From: Glycocaulis abyssi
Lineage (GTDB): Bacteria; Pseudomonadota; Alphaproteobacteria; Caulobacterales; Maricaulaceae
Assembly (NCBI RefSeq): GCF_041429775.1
Contig: NZ_CP163421.1
Location: forward strand, 2,319,001 to 2,383,000
DNA length: 64,000 nt
Direction: 5' to 3'
The translations under genes and the position numbers were made by a program. Every line of letters starts with the position of its first letter. Within the stretch, counting starts at the first letter, position 1. The notes under the pieces were generated by a model that searched no databases, was not told the DNA's origin, and worked only from the letters and a program-made list of their open reading frames with translations. Below, one piece after another: positions 50,109 to 57,411 of the stretch.

Positions 50109-52382
50109 ATGACTGACCGCAAGCCGCGCGTGGACGATGAAGAAGCTCTGGCCTTTCACCGCCAGGCGCCTGCCGGAAAAATCGCCCTGCGCGCGACCAA
50201 GCCCATGGCCACCCAGCGCGATCTCTCGCTGGCCTACTCCCCTGGCGTTGCCGCGCCGGTAAAGGCGATCCACGCCAACCCGGAGGCGGTCTACGACTAT
50301 ACCTCCAAGGGCAATTTCGTCGCCGTCATCTCCAATGGCACGGCCATTCTGGGCCTGGGTGATCTGGGGCCTGCCGCCTCCAAGCCGGTCATGGAAGGCA
50401 AGGCGGTGCTGTTCAAGCGCTTTGCCGATATCGACGCCATCGATATCGAGGTGGAGGAAAACGATCCCGAAGCCTTCATCGAATGCGTACGCCGCTTCGG
50501 CAATACGTTTGGCGGGATCAATCTGGAAGACATCAGGGGGCCGGACTGCTTCATCATCGAGGAGCGCCTGCGCGAACTGCTCGATATCCCCGTCTTCCAT
50601 GACGACCAGCACGGCACGGCGATCATTTCCGCTGCCGGCATCATCAATGCCTGCGAGCTGTCAGGGCGCGACATCAAGGATCTCAAAGTCGTCGTGAACG
50701 GCGCGGGAGCCGCCGGTATCGCGGTGCTGGAGCTGATCAAATCCATGGGCGTCGCCCATGACAACGCGATCCTGTGCGACACCAAGGGCGTCATCTACAA
50801 GGGCCGTTCGAACGGCATGAACCAGTGGAAATCGGCCCATGCCGCCGAGACCGGCAAGCGCACTCTGGAAGAGGCGCTGGACGGAGCGGACTGCTTTATC
50901 GGCCTGTCGGTGAAGGGCGCCGTCAACAAGGCGATGATAAAATCCATGGCCGCTGATCCGATCATCTTCGCCATGGCCAATCCTGATCCGGAGATCACGC
51001 CCGAAGAGGTGCGCGAGGCGCGTTCAGACGCGATCATGGCAACCGGCCGCTCTGATTATCCCAATCAGGTCAATAACGTGCTGGGCTTTCCTTACATCTT
51101 CCGCGGCGCGCTGGATGTCCGCGCGCGCACCATCAATGAAGAGATGAAAGTGGCCGCTGCCCGCGCGCTGGCAGAGCTCGCGCGCGAGGATGTGCCAGAC
51201 GAGGTGGCCGCCGCCTATCACGGCTCACGCCCCAGCTTCGGCAAGGATTATATCATCCCGGCCCCGTTCGACCCGCGCCTGATCAGCCATGTCCCCCCTT
51301 ACGTGGCACAGGCCGCGATGGATTCAGGCGTTGCCCGCCGCCCCATTGCCGATATGGAAGCCTACAAGGCGACCCTCGCCCAGCGGCTCGATCCCACAGC
51401 GGCCATTTTGCAGGCTTTGCACGAGGAAGTGCGCGCCGCCGACCGCAAGACAATCGTCTTTGCCGAAGGCGAGGAGCCGACGGTCATCCGCGCCGCCCAC
51501 GCCTTTCAGACGCAAGGGCTCGGCAAGGCGGTGCTGGTTGGCCGGGAGGAAACCACCAAGGCCAATATGCGCCTTGTCGGCGTGCCTGAAGACTCCATTG
51601 AAATCCTCAATGCGCGCCTCTCCGAAAACAATGCCGTCTATGCAGACTGGCTGTTCGCCCGCCTGCAAAGGCGCGGCTATCTCAAACGCGACGTGCAGCG
51701 CATGGTCAATAATGACCGCAACGTGTTTGCCGCCTGCATGGTGGCGCTGGGCGATGCCCACGGCCTGGTGACCGGCACCACGCGCAACTATGCGCAGGCG
51801 CTGGCCGATGTGCAGATGGCGCTGGACCCCAAGCCCGGCGAACGCGTGATGGGCATGTCGCTGGTGCTGTCACGCGGGCGCACGCTCTTCATCGCCGACA
51901 CCAATGTCACCGAATTTCCAAGTGCGCAGGCCATGGCCGACATGGCGTGTGAGGCCGCTGCTGCCGCGCGCCGTTTCGGGGTGGAGCCGCGCGTGGCGCT
52001 GCTCTCCTACTCCACTTTCGGTAACCCGGCCGGGGAACGCTCGGAGAAAATCCAGGAGGCTGTCCGTCTGCTCGATGCGCGCAGCCCCGATTTTGAATAT
52101 GAGGGCGAGATGAATGCCGATGTGGCGCTCGACCCTGACCATACGCGGCTCTACCCGTTCTCGCGCCTCACCGGTCCGGCCAATGTGCTCATCATGCCGG
52201 CCATTCATTCCGCCTCCATCTCCACCAAGCTTTTGCGCGCTGCGGGTGGGGCCACCGTGCTGGGGCCGATGCTGGTCGGGCTGGAAAAGCCGGTGCAGAT
52301 CGCGCGCCTCGGCGCGGGCGTGGCCGACATCCTCACCCTCGCCGCACTGGCCGCGCATGACCTCTCAGCGGAGCGGGACTAG
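50109..52382 (+). CDS. maeB: NADP-dependent malic enzyme with phosphotransacetylase-like domain
   Basis: Oxidative decarboxylation of malate to pyruvate. 757 residues from ATG 50109: the malic N-domain (QRDLSLAYSPGVAAPVKAI, PVFHDDQHGTAII), the NADP Rossmann domain (VVVNGAGAAGIAVLEL, FAMANPDPEI) and a C-terminal PTA-like domain (from about residue 440: IVFAEGEEPTVIRAA, PAIHSASISTKLL) that regulates the enzyme in MaeB homologues. The stop is seven bases before the GTG of the foreign gene. Confidence 0.96.
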   Translation: MTDRKPRVDDEEALAFHRQAPAGKIALRATKPMATQRDLSLAYSPGVAAPVKAIHANPEAVYDYTSKGNFVAVISNGTAILGLGDLGPAASKPVMEGKAVLFKRFADIDAIDIEVEENDPEAFIECVRRFGNTFGGINLEDIRGPDCFIIEERLRELLDIPVFHDDQHGTAIISAAGIINACELSGRDIKDLKVVVNGAGAAGIAVLELIKSMGVAHDNAILCDTKGVIYKGRSNGMNQWKSAHAAETGKRTLEEALDGADCFIGLSVKGAVNKAMIKSMAADPIIFAMANPDPEITPEEVREARSDAIMATGRSDYPNQVNNVLGFPYIFRGALDVRARTINEEMKVAAARALAELAREDVPDEVAAAYHGSRPSFGKDYIIPAPFDPRLISHVPPYVAQAAMDSGVARRPIADMEAYKATLAQRLDPTAAILQALHEEVRAADRKTIVFAEGEEPTVIRAAHAFQTQGLGKAVLVGREETTKANMRLVGVPEDSIEILNARLSENNAVYADWLFARLQRRGYLKRDVQRMVNNDRNVFAACMVALGDAHGLVTGTTRNYAQALADVQMALDPKPGERVMGMSLVLSRGRTLFIADTNVTEFPSAQAMADMACEAAAAARRFGVEPRVALLSYSTFGNPAGERSEKIQEAVRLLDARSPDFEYEGEMNADVALDPDHTRLYPFSRLTGPANVLIMPAIHSASISTKLLRAAGGATVLGPMLVGLEKPVQIARLGAGVADILTLAALAAHDLSAERD

Positions 52383-52388
52383 GCAAAA

Positions 52389-52977
52389 GTGACTGCTGTC
52401 ATTTCCAGCGACCTCTCAGAACTCCGAAGCTTCCTGAAGGGAATGCATATCCAAAATTCACTGTGGGCGATTGGTTGCCTGTTCAGATACTATGAGCATC
52501 TTGGCCCAATATCGAAGCATTTGCGTGGGTATCCGCAGCCCCGAGGTTCAGGCATTGATCGAACCCCGTACCCGTTCCCTTGGGAACTTGAAGCCATAGT
52601 GCAGCTTCTTATTCTGGAAGGTACATACTTTTCGAATCAATCTCTGCTAACATGGAACAATATGGCGCGCGCCGGTACCTTATGCCGTCGAATATTCAGC
52701 CCTCCCTCAGAGCCGAGAGACTTGCGAGCAGGCGCTCCCCTCCATTATTTAACAAGAATGCTAGACACACAAATTCCGTGGCAAGAGAGCTACGATATAA
52801 ACTATATGATGTCGTACAGGAAAATTTACTCGCACCAAAGTTTGTCAAAAATTTTCGAAAGAAAAATTGGGTATAATGTAGACAGCGTATTTAGGCACAG
52901 CTTTGCACTGGTATCACTATTTATTGAGAATTCAATTGCTAAAAATCGGATAAAAACTGATGAAAAATTAAAATTAG
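52389..52977 (+). pseudogene. 5' part of an AT-rich gene split by an IS element
   Basis: Codes for the first 196 residues (GTG start at 52389) of an ORF cut by the IS1595-type insertion. Base composition falls sharply here relative to maeB, indicating acquisition from elsewhere. The fragment is helical, with QNSLWAIGCLFRYYEHLGPI and SIDRTPYPFPWELEAI-like segments, and matches nothing I recognise. The residual frame runs 17 bases into the element and stops. It joins in frame to 55016-55949 when the element and one target copy are removed. A short functional fragment cannot be excluded. Confidence 0.88.
52970..52977. repeat. target-site duplication, left copy
   Basis: AAAATTAG, identical to 55016-55023. 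Eight bases is the size expected for IS1595-family insertions. Both copies are intact, so the insertion is recent or has not decayed. Confidence 0.95.
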
Positions 52978-53001
52978 GGGGATTATCCCCCTGAGACAAG
53001 T
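52978..53001. repeat. left terminal inverted repeat of the IS
   Basis: 24 bases starting GGGGATTATCCCC, matching the right end (55015-54992 on the minus strand) with two differences. The outer 13 bases are nearly self-palindromic. Confidence 0.92.
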
Positions 53002-53027
53002 TCCGAAAGGTTCCATAGGTCTGTTGG

Positions 53028-53044
53028 GTTAACGATTCGTTAAC
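53028..53044. promoter_or_regulatory. palindromic TTAA-N7-TTAA box before the passenger gene
   Basis: GTTAACGA-T-TCGTTAAC, an 8-bp inverted repeat about 67 bases upstream of ATG 53111. It fits the CtrA consensus exactly but could instead be an operator for an element-encoded regulator. Confidence 0.55.
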
Positions 53045-53110
53045 GGCGTTAGGTTTGCTCCGGTGTGGCTCGTTGTTGACGAAACGAGGCGCGTATGGTT
53101 TAAGGGCACA

Positions 53111-53743
53111 ATGACGCTCCTACATGATTCTGTCCGGCGCCTGCTTGAGGAAAGCACGAAGCGCAAACGCCAATGCCTCGATAGGCTGGAGCGCGAAAAG
53201 CGCCAGCTTGAGCTGATCGATGCTGAGATAGCCTCATACAATAAGGTTCTTGCTGCGGTTGGCGTAGTGCCAGTGGAAACGGCACCGATCGCTTCGGAAA
53301 AGAAGCGGCCCGCTCACAAAGCGCCGCGCAAGCGCGGGCTGATACAGAAATGGAAGGCTATATTTCGCACGGCTTATGAGACGTGCACGCCGCCTTATTC
53401 ATACGATGATCTGTCGCTTGCCGCAGTGCTGGCGGGGCATGAGGTCGCTAGTCCAGCCCTTCGCACCCAGATGATGAACTCGGTCAACTCGGGGCTGTTT
53501 GAACGTGTTGGCGCGGGGCAGTTCCGTATCACGAACGCAGGACTGGACGCGATTGGCATTACAAACAACGAAGGCTCCGCTGTAGCGGAGCCTTCTAATG
53601 TCGGAAGTGTGGCAGAGCGGTCGATTGCTCCTGACTCAAAATCGGGCGGGCCAGCTAACTTTCCAGGTGAACCTGGCCCCGAGGGTTCGAATCCCTCCAC
53701 TTCCGCACCAACTTCGGATGAGGATGATAACGACCTCATCTGA
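53111..53743 (+). CDS. IS passenger protein: coiled coil plus winged-helix-like end
   Basis: The frame is 210 residues from ATG 53111 (AAGGG six bases upstream). Residues 1-50 form a charged coiled coil (RRLLEESTKRKRQCLDRLEREKRQLELIDAEI), then a basic linker, then a region resembling a winged helix (YSYDDLSLAAVLAGHEVASPALRTQMMNSVNSGLFERVGAGQFRIT). The function is unknown; DNA binding is plausible. The last 48 codons read across a hairpin and a tRNA gene, and that part of the protein is probably an accident of an open frame. Confidence 0.6.
   Translation: MTLLHDSVRRLLEESTKRKRQCLDRLEREKRQLELIDAEIASYNKVLAAVGVVPVETAPIASEKKRPAHKAPRKRGLIQKWKAIFRTAYETCTPPYSYDDLSLAAVLAGHEVASPALRTQMMNSVNSGLFERVGAGQFRITNAGLDAIGITNNEGSAVAEPSNVGSVAERSIAPDSKSGGPANFPGEPGPEGSNPSTSAPTSDEDDNDLI
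53571..53594 (+). terminator. strong hairpin between passenger protein body and tRNA
   Basis: AAGGCTCCGC-TGTA-GCGGAGCCTT, a perfect 10-bp stem with a 4-base loop, eight bases before the tRNA. There is no T-run, so it may be a processing or pausing hairpin rather than a terminator. Confidence 0.6.
53603..53705 (+). tRNA. class II tRNA, serine-type body with CAA (Leu, UUG) anticodon, in IS
   Basis: It folds as a cloverleaf: acceptor GGAAGTG/CACTTCC (53603-53609, 53698-53704), D stem GCA/TGC with the loop GAGCGGTCGAT, anticodon stem CCTGA/TCGGG with loop CTCAAAA (anticodon 53637-53639, CAA), T arm GAGGG-TTCGAAT-CCCTC. The discriminator is G (53705), which with the D arm and long variable arm is the serine pattern; leucine tRNAs need A73. 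The variable region is 34 bases, far longer than usual, with competing stems GGGCCAG/CTGGCCC and CCAGG/CCTGG. T26 is odd. CCA is not encoded directly. It could be functional, mis-charging, or decayed. Confidence 0.75.
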
Positions 53744-53750
53744 TTTCGCT

Positions 53751-53772
53751 GACGAGACTTGCAGGTCTCGTC
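53751..53772 (+). terminator. hairpin downstream of the tRNA
   Basis: GACGAGAC / GTCTCGTC, a perfect 8-bp stem with a 6-base loop, followed by ATTTGTT. Plausible terminator for the tRNA transcript. Confidence 0.6.
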
Positions 53773-53821
53773 ATTTGTTCAACCCCCAAGCCCGAACGTC
53801 CACGGAGAAAAGGAGTATCCC

Positions 53822-53848
53822 ATGTGGCAACCCGCCTTGTTAGCGTGA
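53822..53848 (+). CDS. possible 8-residue leader peptide (MWQPALLA)
   Basis: AAAAGGAG lies seven bases before the ATG. It contains adjacent Leu codons TTG-TTA. The stop is followed at once by a 7-bp hairpin (53849-53866) and then by a terminator (53891-53925). The arrangement resembles an attenuator but rests on a very short ORF. Confidence 0.35.
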   Translation: MWQPALLA

Positions 53849-53890
53849 CTAGGGCTTAGGCTCTAGCTGTGCTATCCTTGGCTCGTCGGA

Positions 53891-53925
53891 TCGCAGGGGG
53901 CAATCTGCCTCCTGCGACCGCTTTT
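53891..53925 (+). terminator. intrinsic terminator upstream of small IS ORF
   Basis: A 12-bp stem with one G-T pair (53891-53902 with 53906-53917), a 3-base loop, then CCGCTTTTG. It lies between the short leader peptide and the ORF at 53940. Confidence 0.7.
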
Positions 53926-53939
53926 GTCAAGGATTTTAG

Positions 53940-54146
53940 ATGCTTATGGCTTCTGATCGGCTGACCCTGAAAAAGGCTATAGAGTTGAATTGCTTAGGCG
54001 ATTTCGTCTTGCAGGCCGAGGCTGACGGCATAGGGCCGGGCAGTGAGGCGGACACCCATGCCTTGTTGCGCCGCGCCGCTAAACCGCTGCAATCAGAAGA
54101 TCAAACATCGCGTTCCCCATCGCGCGGTGGTTCGAGCGGAAAGTGA
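53940..54146 (+). CDS. small IS1595-associated protein convergent with the transposase
   Basis: A 68-residue protein: MLMASDRLTLKKAIELNCLGDFVLQAEADGIGPGSEAD, ending SEDQTSRSPSRGGSSGK. Its last 68 bases overlap the transposase 3' end on the other strand. I recall similar small proteins (LKKAIE...F..QAEADGIGP, ending in TSRSPSR) beside IS1595-type transposases in alphaproteobacteria, which supports a real gene. The role is unknown; regulation of transposition is a guess. Confidence 0.6.
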   Translation: MLMASDRLTLKKAIELNCLGDFVLQAEADGIGPGSEADTHALLRRAAKPLQSEDQTSRSPSRGGSSGK

Positions 54147-54954
54147 ACTCGTCCAGATAGCGCTTGGCGTGCTTCTGGCTGATATGAATGTGCGTTCCCG
54201 CAATCGACTTTTTGAACAGACGCCAGAAGCTTTCCACATGGTTCGTGTGGTGCGTCTCGCCAGTCCGGTAGTCGTAGTGCGCCCAGTCTTTCGCAGAGTG
54301 CTTCACACGGCCATGCTTGTAGCCGTCATCGCTGAGTAAGCCGTAGCTCATCAGCTCATCGGTGGACACGGTAGCGCCTTTGGCCACCTGCTGCATTACC
54401 ACACCGCGAAGCGTCTCCTTCTTGACGTTCGGGATCACAACGGCCCGCATGGCACCACCACGCTCTTTCAGGCCCATGACAATCGTCTTGCCCTCGGCAC
54501 CGCGTCCACGCTTGCCAGAGCGCTTGCCACCTACATACGCCTCGTCCATTTCGACGTGGCCTTGCAGAAGCTCGAAGTTGTCAACGGAACCCATGAGCTT
54601 GCGGATTTGCTGGCCCATGCGCCATGCCGTCTTGTAGGTCACGCCAAGCTGGCGCTCCAGTTCCTTACCGCTCACGCCATGGCGCGTAGTAGTGAAAAGG
54701 TAGATGGCATAAAACCAGAGTTGGAGCGGCGTGCGGGTGTCCTGAAAGATCGTTCCAGCGGTCGGATACACATGATCGCCACAAGCGGCACACGCGAAGG
54801 CGCGGCGGTCGCTCATACGGTGGAAAGTGCTTTCCGTGCCGCACTTCCGGCAGGTGTGTTTCATGCCATAGCGCACGTCCATGATGTGCGTGAGGCACGT
54901 CTCATCATCGGGGAAGCGCTTAAAAAATTCGCGGACTGTGAGTGCGTTGGTCAT
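54079..54954 (-). CDS. IS1595 family transposase
   Basis: A 291-residue DDE-type transposase. The N-terminal zinc ribbon is CRKCG...CAACG (residues 35-58). The catalytic part shows VEMDEAYVGGKRSGKRGRG, VSTDELMSYGLL and HHTNHVESFWRLFKKSIAGTHIHIS, the family's D, D, N/E-K set. It ends MGNAMFDLLIAAV. The start (54954) lies 38 bases inside the right terminal repeat. The frame is complete, so the element may still be active. Confidence 0.95.
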   Translation of the reverse strand: MTNALTVREFFKRFPDDETCLTHIMDVRYGMKHTCRKCGTESTFHRMSDRRAFACAACGDHVYPTAGTIFQDTRTPLQLWFYAIYLFTTTRHGVSGKELERQLGVTYKTAWRMGQQIRKLMGSVDNFELLQGHVEMDEAYVGGKRSGKRGRGAEGKTIVMGLKERGGAMRAVVIPNVKKETLRGVVMQQVAKGATVSTDELMSYGLLSDDGYKHGRVKHSAKDWAHYDYRTGETHHTNHVESFWRLFKKSIAGTHIHISQKHAKRYLDEFTFRSNHRAMGNAMFDLLIAAV

Positions 54955-54991
54955 TGCCGTCTCCTGTTGGCAATAACCTACCAGACTTCAT

Positions 54992-55015
54992 ACTTGTGTC
55001 AAGGGGATAATCCCC
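54992..55015. repeat. right terminal inverted repeat of the IS
   Basis: Inverted partner of 52978-53001; lies just upstream of the transposase start at 54954. Confidence 0.92.
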
Positions 55016-55023
55016 AAAATTAG
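55016..55023. repeat. target-site duplication, right copy
   Basis: AAAATTAG, directly after the right terminal repeat; partner of 52970-52977. Confidence 0.95.
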
Positions 55024-55949
55024 ATCATCAAATATTTTCAAATCTAATGAATAGATCTGTTATAGAAATACAAGATGCTAGAAAAAGAATTAAAGATACG
55101 TTGTCAGAAAAACAAATGTTTCCATACAACAAAAGTTTGTTTTTATCAACACCAATAATATGTTTTCCGGAGTATCGTCAGTTAATCGGTTTTTCTCCGA
55201 GCCTGATCATTAGACGCTTTACGGAGGGAATTTACTTCGACCTTGCATCGGAGTCGGACTTCGGAGTTGCGCTTGGGGCGGCTTTTGAAAACTATGTTAT
55301 TGAAACAATAAAAACGGGCGGCTGTAAGAGTTGGGATGTTTCTCCAGAAATATCAATGGTAAAAAAGGGCGTTGGAACAATCCATACATCTGATGCAATT
55401 ATTAACACAGAATCTTGCTCTATATTTATTGAATGTAAATTTAACAGGCCAACACACGTTGCAAAATTTGATTTAAGCGATGAAAATGCCGTTGATGGCC
55501 AGATCGATAAATTCGCTGGTTTTTTCGCGCAAGGGTATAAGGCAGCTTATAGGGCATGCAGAGGTGACTTCGGTGAAATTGTCTTACACAAAGATAATAT
55601 ATTCTTGATTATTGTTTCGCCAGACGAGTGGCATCTGGTATCCCAAGCTCGTGTCCGGGAGTTTGAAGGCGCTGTTAAAAGTAAAATACCTGAGGAACTA
55701 TGGTGCGAGGACTTTTTTCGCCGATTACGCCCAATACGGTGTTCTATGGCGTCATTTGAGGTTCTGGTACAAGCCTGTGCACAGTTGGGCTCAGCGAACG
55801 TGATGAGCAAAATTTCCACTCCGGAAAGTCGATGGGATTTTGTTAGGGGCCATCTGATTAATCATTATGGGAAGAGCAAGGGCTTTAGACCACGCAAATT
55901 GTGGTCTGATGACTTTGACGACCTTATTGATCTTACGCTTCTAGCGTAG
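55016..55949 (+). pseudogene. 3' part of the split gene, PD-(D/E)XK nuclease-like
   Basis: Contains the right target copy and then codons in frame with the 5' fragment: joining 52976 to 55023 gives one 504-residue protein. The fragment itself could start at ATG 55047 (300 residues). It shows GVGTIHTSDAIINTESCSIFIECKFNR, a D...E-x-K arrangement typical of PD-(D/E)XK nucleases, followed by a helical part. It is AT-rich, unlike ampG downstream. The ancestral role might have been a restriction or defence nuclease (inference). Confidence 0.85.
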
Positions 55950-55954
55950 CGAAA

Positions 55955-57385
55955 CTAGCTGATCTGGGGCTTGTGGGCGGCGACCTCGCGCGCGGCCCGC
56001 CAGCGCATTACGATCCACACCAGCAATACCGCCGGCGCGCCGATAAGCGCGGTGGTGGTGAAGAAATTGGCATAGCCAAGAGAGTCCACCATAATACCGG
56101 AAAATCCGCCAAAAAGCTTGCCCGGCAGGGCGTAGAACGAGCTGAAGAGCGCGTATTGCGTGGCCGAGAAGGCCCGGTTGGTCAGGCTCGACATATAGGC
56201 GATGAGCGCGGTTCCCGCCCAGCCACCAGCGACGTTTTCTGCCGTAATGGCGAGTGTCAGGTAGAGGATGGAGGGGTTCTTTTCCTGCGGCCAGGGGGTC
56301 AGTTCCGCGCCATTGACCAGCGTGATCTCACCGGTCGGCTGGACGAGCGCCAGCCAGGTGAAGGCCAGCGCCGAGACAGCGCTGATGATCGCGCCGACCA
56401 TCAGCACCGGATAAACACCCCAGCGCGTGGCGGCGACACCGGCCAGCATGGCGCCCGCCAGCATCGCAAATACGCCGTAAACCTTTGATACAGCGCCGAT
56501 TTCAGACAGCGTATAGCCCATATCCACATAGAAGGGATAGGCCATGAAGCCGAGTACGAAATCATTGAGCCTATAGGCACCGATCAGGGTGAGGATAAGC
56601 AGCGCGATCCAGCGATAGCGCACGATGAAATCAACAAAGGGCGCGACCACAGCCGAGTAGAGCCAGGCCGCCGCCTCGCCCAGCGGATTGCCCTTCACCG
56701 CGCCTTCGATGGCTTCGGTGCCGCCGCCCAGCGCTTTGGGACGCGCGGGCTCCGGGGCCAGGAACACGCCCGCCACGCCGATCAGCATGAGGGCGGCGAG
56801 CACGGTGTAGGCAAAGGAAAACCCGCCAAAATCGGCCATCACCAGCGCGCCTGCGCCCGCGGCGATCATGCCAAAGCGGTAGCCCCACTGATAAATCGCC
56901 ACCAGCAGGGCCTGATACTCATCGTCGGCGACATCAATCCGCCAGGCATCCAGCGCAATGTCCTGTGTCGCCGAGCCAAAGGCGATCATCACGGTCGCCA
57001 GCGCAATCACGAAAAGCCCGGTGGAGGGCGTCGCAGTCGAGGCGAGCAATATCGCGCCGATCACGACCGCCTGCGCCAGCAATATCCATGAGCGCCGCCG
57101 TCCGAGCAGCCGGTCAAGGACGGGCAGGGGCAGCCGGTCAACCAGTGGGGACCACATGAATTTGAACGTGTAGGCCATGCCCGCCCAGGCAAAAAACCCG
57201 ATCTCGGTGCGTGATACGCCTTCAAGGCGCAGCCAGGCCGACAGCGTTGAGAAGACCAGCAGAATGGGGAGCCCGGCAGCGAAGCCCAGAAGCAGCATGA
57301 CGGCCGAGCGCCGCCAGCCCAGCGCCACCACCGAGCCCAGAAGGCTGCGGCGCTCGCTCTGGCGCTCGGCACTGATATCGGTCAT
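55955..57385 (-). CDS. ampG: AmpG-family muropeptide MFS transporter
   Basis: Imports anhydro-muropeptides for cell-wall recycling. 476 residues from ATG 57385, with about 12-14 hydrophobic helices. Family features are LLLGFAAGLPILLVFSTLSAWLRLEGVSRTEIGFFAW, FMWSPLVDRL, GSATQDIALDAWRID and SSLTNRAFSATQYALFSSFYALPGKL. The upstream frame to 57448 overlaps the kinase gene and is unlikely. It lies six bases after the split gene on the opposite strand. Confidence 0.92.
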   Translation of the reverse strand: MTDISAERQSERRSLLGSVVALGWRRSAVMLLLGFAAGLPILLVFSTLSAWLRLEGVSRTEIGFFAWAGMAYTFKFMWSPLVDRLPLPVLDRLLGRRRSWILLAQAVVIGAILLASTATPSTGLFVIALATVMIAFGSATQDIALDAWRIDVADDEYQALLVAIYQWGYRFGMIAAGAGALVMADFGGFSFAYTVLAALMLIGVAGVFLAPEPARPKALGGGTEAIEGAVKGNPLGEAAAWLYSAVVAPFVDFIVRYRWIALLILTLIGAYRLNDFVLGFMAYPFYVDMGYTLSEIGAVSKVYGVFAMLAGAMLAGVAATRWGVYPVLMVGAIISAVSALAFTWLALVQPTGEITLVNGAELTPWPQEKNPSILYLTLAITAENVAGGWAGTALIAYMSSLTNRAFSATQYALFSSFYALPGKLFGGFSGIMVDSLGYANFFTTTALIGAPAVLLVWIVMRWRAAREVAAHKPQIS

Positions 57386-57411
57386 GGAAAGCGCGCTCCG
57401 GGCAGCTCTGT

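Larger units (their letters stand above)
52978..55015. mobile_element. IS1595-family insertion sequence with passenger genes (2038 bp)
   Basis: Bounded by terminal inverted repeats starting GGGGATTATCCCC (52978-52990 and, inverted, 55015-55003), matching at 22 of the first 24 bases. It is flanked by the duplication AAAATTAG. Contents in order: a palindromic TTAA-N7-TTAA box, a passenger protein gene, a class II tRNA, an attenuator-like leader, a small ORF, and the transposase on the minus strand. Carrying passengers is known for this IS family. It disrupts a foreign nuclease-like gene. Confidence 0.95.
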
